Source: Mangrovimonas aestuarii (GTDB lineage: Bacteria > Bacteroidota > Bacteroidia > Flavobacteriales > Flavobacteriaceae). From it: a stretch of 64,000 nucleotides of DNA. The notes below the pieces were generated by a model. The model made no database searches, had not been told where the DNA came from, and saw nothing but the letters and a program-made list of their open reading frames with translations. Both the position numbers and the translations under genes were made by a program. Below are positions 61,285 through 64,000 of this stretch, piece after piece. Where the stretch lies: the NCBI RefSeq assembly GCF_028767185.1, contig NZ_JARACK010000001.1, positions 520,755-584,754 on the forward strand. The letters run 5' to 3'. Position 1 is the first letter of the stretch, and each line of letters opens with the position of its first letter.

Positions 61285-62106
61285 ATGATGAGAATGATTT
61301 TTGCTTTGCTTGTTTTTATATGCATAAAACCCAACATAAAAGCTCAAACAACCTACGAAAACATCCAGTCGAAAAAACTAAACAGTACACGACAAATTAA
61401 AGTAAAACTTCCTGAAAACTATAACACCACTTCCAATAACGAACACCCATTAATCATTGTTTTTGATGGCGACTATATGTTTGAAGCTGTATCTGGCCAA
61501 ATAGACTACTTAAATTATTTAAATGCAACACCCAAACCAATTATTGTTGGAGTAATGCAAAAGGGAAGTCGTCTAGACGACAGCAAAGTTGATCGAATTA
61601 CAGGCCTCCCAGTAGGTTCTGGTCAACAGTTTATCAAATTCATTAAAGAGGAACTCATTCCGCATCTGAGTAGTAAATACAAAGTCTCAGACTACAAAAT
61701 GGCGATTGGCCATTCCGAAATGGCTAACACCATGAATTCATTCATTCTCGAAAAACAATCAGTATTTCAAGCCTACGTTAATATAGATCCTGATTTTAAA
61801 GGGGAGGTTTTAAATTCTTTAAAAAGACGACTCCCTACATTAAACCAAGAAACTTATTATTACATAGCAACGGGAGAAACCGAGAAACGCTCTCAAAGAG
61901 ATCGAGCTTTGGAAGCTAATAACATCTTTTCCTCTCTCAATAGCGAAACCATAAATTATACTTTCGACGATTTTAACGAGGACCCCATTAATCTTTTAGC
62001 ACTAAATGCAATAGCAAAGGCTTTCAACAACGTATTTGGCCCATTTAAACCTATTAAAAACGTCAAACAACAAAGCCAAGCATCTTTTGATCTTGAAGGC
62101 TTTTAA
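61285..62106 (+). CDS. Esterase-fold protein with serine kept but histidine lost (paralogue 3)
   Basis: 273 aa; signal peptide about 1-20 (a second ATG at residue 3 is equally good). The nucleophile elbow reads GHSEMAN with S144 present, but the canonical following glycines are M/A. The position equivalent to H234 of the other two copies is I235 (FDDFNEDPINLLAL). The C-terminal TPR-like extension of about 100 residues is missing. It is thus the reverse of its neighbours: nucleophile retained, histidine lost. Confidence 0.8.
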   Translation: MMRMIFALLVFICIKPNIKAQTTYENIQSKKLNSTRQIKVKLPENYNTTSNNEHPLIIVFDGDYMFEAVSGQIDYLNYLNATPKPIIVGVMQKGSRLDDSKVDRITGLPVGSGQQFIKFIKEELIPHLSSKYKVSDYKMAIGHSEMANTMNSFILEKQSVFQAYVNIDPDFKGEVLNSLKRRLPTLNQETYYYIATGETEKRSQRDRALEANNIFSSLNSETINYTFDDFNEDPINLLALNAIAKAFNNVFGPFKPIKNVKQQSQASFDLEGF

Positions 62107-62211
62107 AGTGTTCTTATTTCATTTAAATATTTATTTAGGTAGATCAAACATCACAGAAAAAAAAGCAGTATCCTTGTCTATATAAATCGAAACAACTAGG
62201 ATAAAACAGAC

Positions 62212-63576
62212 ATGGCAAAACTAAAAACCACATTTTTCTGCCAATCCTGTGGCTCACAATTTGCGAAATGGCAAGGACAATGCACCGCATGTAAAGAATG
62301 GAATACTATTGTTGAAGAAGTCGTTCAAAAACCAGAAAAAAACGACTGGAAATCTCCAAGCTCAGAAAGTCCCAAAAATCGAGTAGCAAAACCGCTTCTC
62401 ATAAAGGACATTGAATCTGGAGATGAAACACGTCTAACCACTTCAGACAAGGAATTTAACCGAGTTCTTGGTGGGGGCATTGTTCCAGGATCTCTCACTC
62501 TTTTAGGTGGCGAACCTGGCATTGGAAAAAGTACACTATTACTTCAAATAGCATTACAACTTCCATATAAAACACTTTACGTCTCAGGTGAAGAAAGCCA
62601 AAAGCAAATAAAAATGCGTGCTGAACGCATTACAAACAATAATGAGAATTGCTACATTCTTACCGAAACCAAAACACAAAATATCTTCAAGCAAATTGAA
62701 ACAATTGAACCTGATATTGTAGTAGTCGATTCCATTCAAACCCTACATAGTGATTATGTAGAGTCATCAGCTGGTAGCATCTCTCAAATAAAAGAATGTA
62801 CCACCGAACTTATAAAATTTGCTAAAGAAACATCTACTCCTGTTATATTAATTGGACACATAACTAAAGATGGACACATTGCTGGCCCCAAAATTCTAGA
62901 ACATATGGTAGATACTGTTCTACAATTTGAAGGTGACAGAAACTATGTTTTTAGAATTTTAAGATCTAACAAAAACAGATTTGGTTCCACTAATGAGCTG
63001 GGCATATACGAAATGCAAGGTTCAGGCCTAAGAGAAGTAAGCAACCCTAGTGATATTCTTATTTCCAAAAAAGACGAAGCCCTTAGCGGAAATGCCATTG
63101 CTGTAACTCAGGAAGGCATACGACCGTTACTAATAGAAGTTCAAGCTTTGGTTAGCTCAGCGGTTTACGGCACCCCCCAAAGAAGCGCGACTGGATTTAA
63201 TGCAAAACGTCTAAATATGCTTCTCGCTGTTTTGGAAAAACGTGCTGGATTTCGTTTAGGAGCCAAAGATGTATTCTTGAATATAACGGGAGGTATTACG
63301 GTTGATGATCCTGCTATAGACCTTGCTGTAGTTGCCGCAATTCTATCCTCTAATGAAGACGAGTCATTACCTAAGGATTTTTGTTTTGCAGCAGAAGTGG
63401 GATTATCAGGGGAAATTCGTCCTGTACAACGCATTGACCAAAGAATACTGGAAGCGGAAAAATTAGGGTTTTCAACAATTTTCATCTCAAAATATTGTAA
63501 AGTGTCCCTAAAAAACCCAGCTATTAAAATTCAACATATATCCAAAATAGAGGACTTAGTTGAGTTTATTGTATAA
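62212..63576 (+). CDS. radA: DNA repair protein RadA (Sms)
   Basis: 454 aa. RecA-like ATPase that promotes branch migration during recombinational repair. N-terminal zinc finger C10-x-x-C13...C24-x-x-C27 (FFCQSCGSQFAKWQGQCTAC), Walker A GGEPGIGKST at 99-108, the RadA signature KNRFGSTNELGIYEM, and a C-terminal Lon-protease-like domain (from about 290, SGNAIAVTQEGIRPLLIEVQ), without catalytic serine. Complete. Separated by a strong hairpin from the convergent gene to its right. Confidence 0.97.
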   Translation: MAKLKTTFFCQSCGSQFAKWQGQCTACKEWNTIVEEVVQKPEKNDWKSPSSESPKNRVAKPLLIKDIESGDETRLTTSDKEFNRVLGGGIVPGSLTLLGGEPGIGKSTLLLQIALQLPYKTLYVSGEESQKQIKMRAERITNNNENCYILTETKTQNIFKQIETIEPDIVVVDSIQTLHSDYVESSAGSISQIKECTTELIKFAKETSTPVILIGHITKDGHIAGPKILEHMVDTVLQFEGDRNYVFRILRSNKNRFGSTNELGIYEMQGSGLREVSNPSDILISKKDEALSGNAIAVTQEGIRPLLIEVQALVSSAVYGTPQRSATGFNAKRLNMLLAVLEKRAGFRLGAKDVFLNITGGITVDDPAIDLAVVAAILSSNEDESLPKDFCFAAEVGLSGEIRPVQRIDQRILEAEKLGFSTIFISKYCKVSLKNPAIKIQHISKIEDLVEFIV

Positions 63577-63590
63577 AATCCAACCACTTC

Positions 63591-63633
63591 ATAACAACAA
63601 TGCCCGAGCAATCTGCCCGGGCATTGTTGTTAT
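63591..63633. terminator. Bidirectional terminator between radA and the CHU_C gene
   Basis: Perfect 16-bp inverted repeat ATAACAACAATGCCCG / CGGGCATTGTTGTTAT with an 11-base loop, placed between two convergent genes. Its long stem fits termination of both. Confidence 0.85.
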
Positions 63634-63650
63634 ATGTAAAGACACAAGGT

Positions 63651-64000
63651 CTATCTCTTGAGCGTAAAGTGCGACCTAAAGGTCTTTCTTTCACCCGTTG
63701 TCGGTTCACTGTACTCTACGGTAAACCAGTAGTCGTTTGCCGGCATTGGGCTACCGTTGAAGGTTCCGTCCCAACCGTCGCCATTCAGGCTCAGCTGCTT
63801 GATCAGTTTTCCATGGCGATCAAAGATGTAGATCTTTGCATCCGGCTGGTTGTCCATTGCGGAAATCGTCCAGGTGTCGTTGTAGCCGTCGCCGTTCGGG
63901 GTAAAGAACTTCATGTAGTCCATCACCGTTACCGTCACGCTGGCCTCTCCACAGCCGTTCTTGTCGCGCACCGTTACCGTGTGCTCTCCGGCCGATACGT
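63651..64000 (-). CDS. Type IX-secreted protein, C-terminal fragment with gliding-type sorting domain
   Basis: C-terminal 116 residues of a larger protein that runs off the right edge; the frame stays open to 64000. The tail after about VTVTVMDYMKFFTPNGDGYN is a CHU_C/gliding-motility-associated (type B) T9SS sorting domain: TPNGDGYNDTW, IYIFDRHGKLIKQLS, GWDGTFNGSPMPANDYWFTV and the final FRSHFTLKR. Upstream residues (VTVRDKNGCGEASVTV) look like the end of an immunoglobulin-like repeat. It is secreted by the type IX system. GC is visibly higher (roughly 50-60% in the last 100 bases) than in radA. Confidence 0.9.
   Translation of the reverse strand, partial: VSAGEHTVTVRDKNGCGEASVTVTVMDYMKFFTPNGDGYNDTWTISAMDNQPDAKIYIFDRHGKLIKQLSLNGDGWDGTFNGSPMPANDYWFTVEYSEPTTGERKTFRSHFTLKR

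Overview
The window comes from a member of the Bacteroidota, almost certainly family Flavobacteriaceae. The signs are AT-rich DNA, TAnnTTTG-type promoter boxes, lipoproteins with an L-x-x-C box followed by D/S/N-rich stretches, a TonB-dependent receptor with a carboxypeptidase-like N-terminal domain, a complete Bat (aerotolerance) operon, an atpD-atpC pair apart from the other ATP synthase genes, and a gliding-type (CHU_C) C-terminal sorting domain at the right edge. Gene density is high, with short gaps and many perfect hairpin terminators.

Layout. 1-12.6 kb: 3' part of mfd, a PAS-LuxR regulator, a thioredoxin-like secreted protein, yraN, an LD-carboxypeptidase, a lipoprotein, metG, an unknown secreted protein and tex. 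12.6-12.87 kb: a compact intergenic block with palindromes and a possible small RNA. 12.87-19.69 kb: an integrated mobile element of about 6.8 kb, lodged in the 3' end of a CAT-anticodon tRNA gene. It is bounded by an imperfect 18-bp direct repeat and carries paired 'CGTCCCCT' repeats just inside each end. Its genes are a MORN-repeat lipoprotein, a tyrosine recombinase, an excisionase-like HTH protein, small unknown proteins, a HUH-type replication initiator and, on the opposite strand, a two-gene cassette (membrane-anchored TPR protein plus HNH nuclease) behind a promoter overlapped by a palindrome. I see no capsid, portal, relaxase or T4SS genes, so it looks like a satellite-like or plasmid-like integrative element with possible defence cargo.

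19.8-31.1 kb: methylmalonyl-CoA epimerase, rbfA, an FtsX-like permease, then the eight-gene Bat operon on the minus strand (moxR, DUF58, a BatD-like protein, batA, batB, batC, batD, batE). 31-45 kb: a DUF4382 lipoprotein, a patatin/outer-membrane fusion, uvrC, a rimB-like/rimK/desuccinylase/5-FCL cluster, lspA, a DksA-like protein, ileS and a GNAT acetyltransferase. 45-56 kb: atpC/atpD, an SGNH-hydrolase lipoprotein with a TonB receptor, and a glmS-DUF4270-short starch-synthase-like operon. 56-64 kb: divergent panC and panD, a flippase-like membrane protein, three tandem esterase-fold paralogues, radA, and the C-terminus of a type IX-secreted protein with clearly higher GC.

The two most unusual items are the tRNA-borne element with its HNH/TPR cassette, and the three tandem esterase paralogues. 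In the latter, no single copy keeps both the nucleophile serine and the catalytic histidine: copies 1 and 2 lost the serine, and copy 3 lost the histidine.
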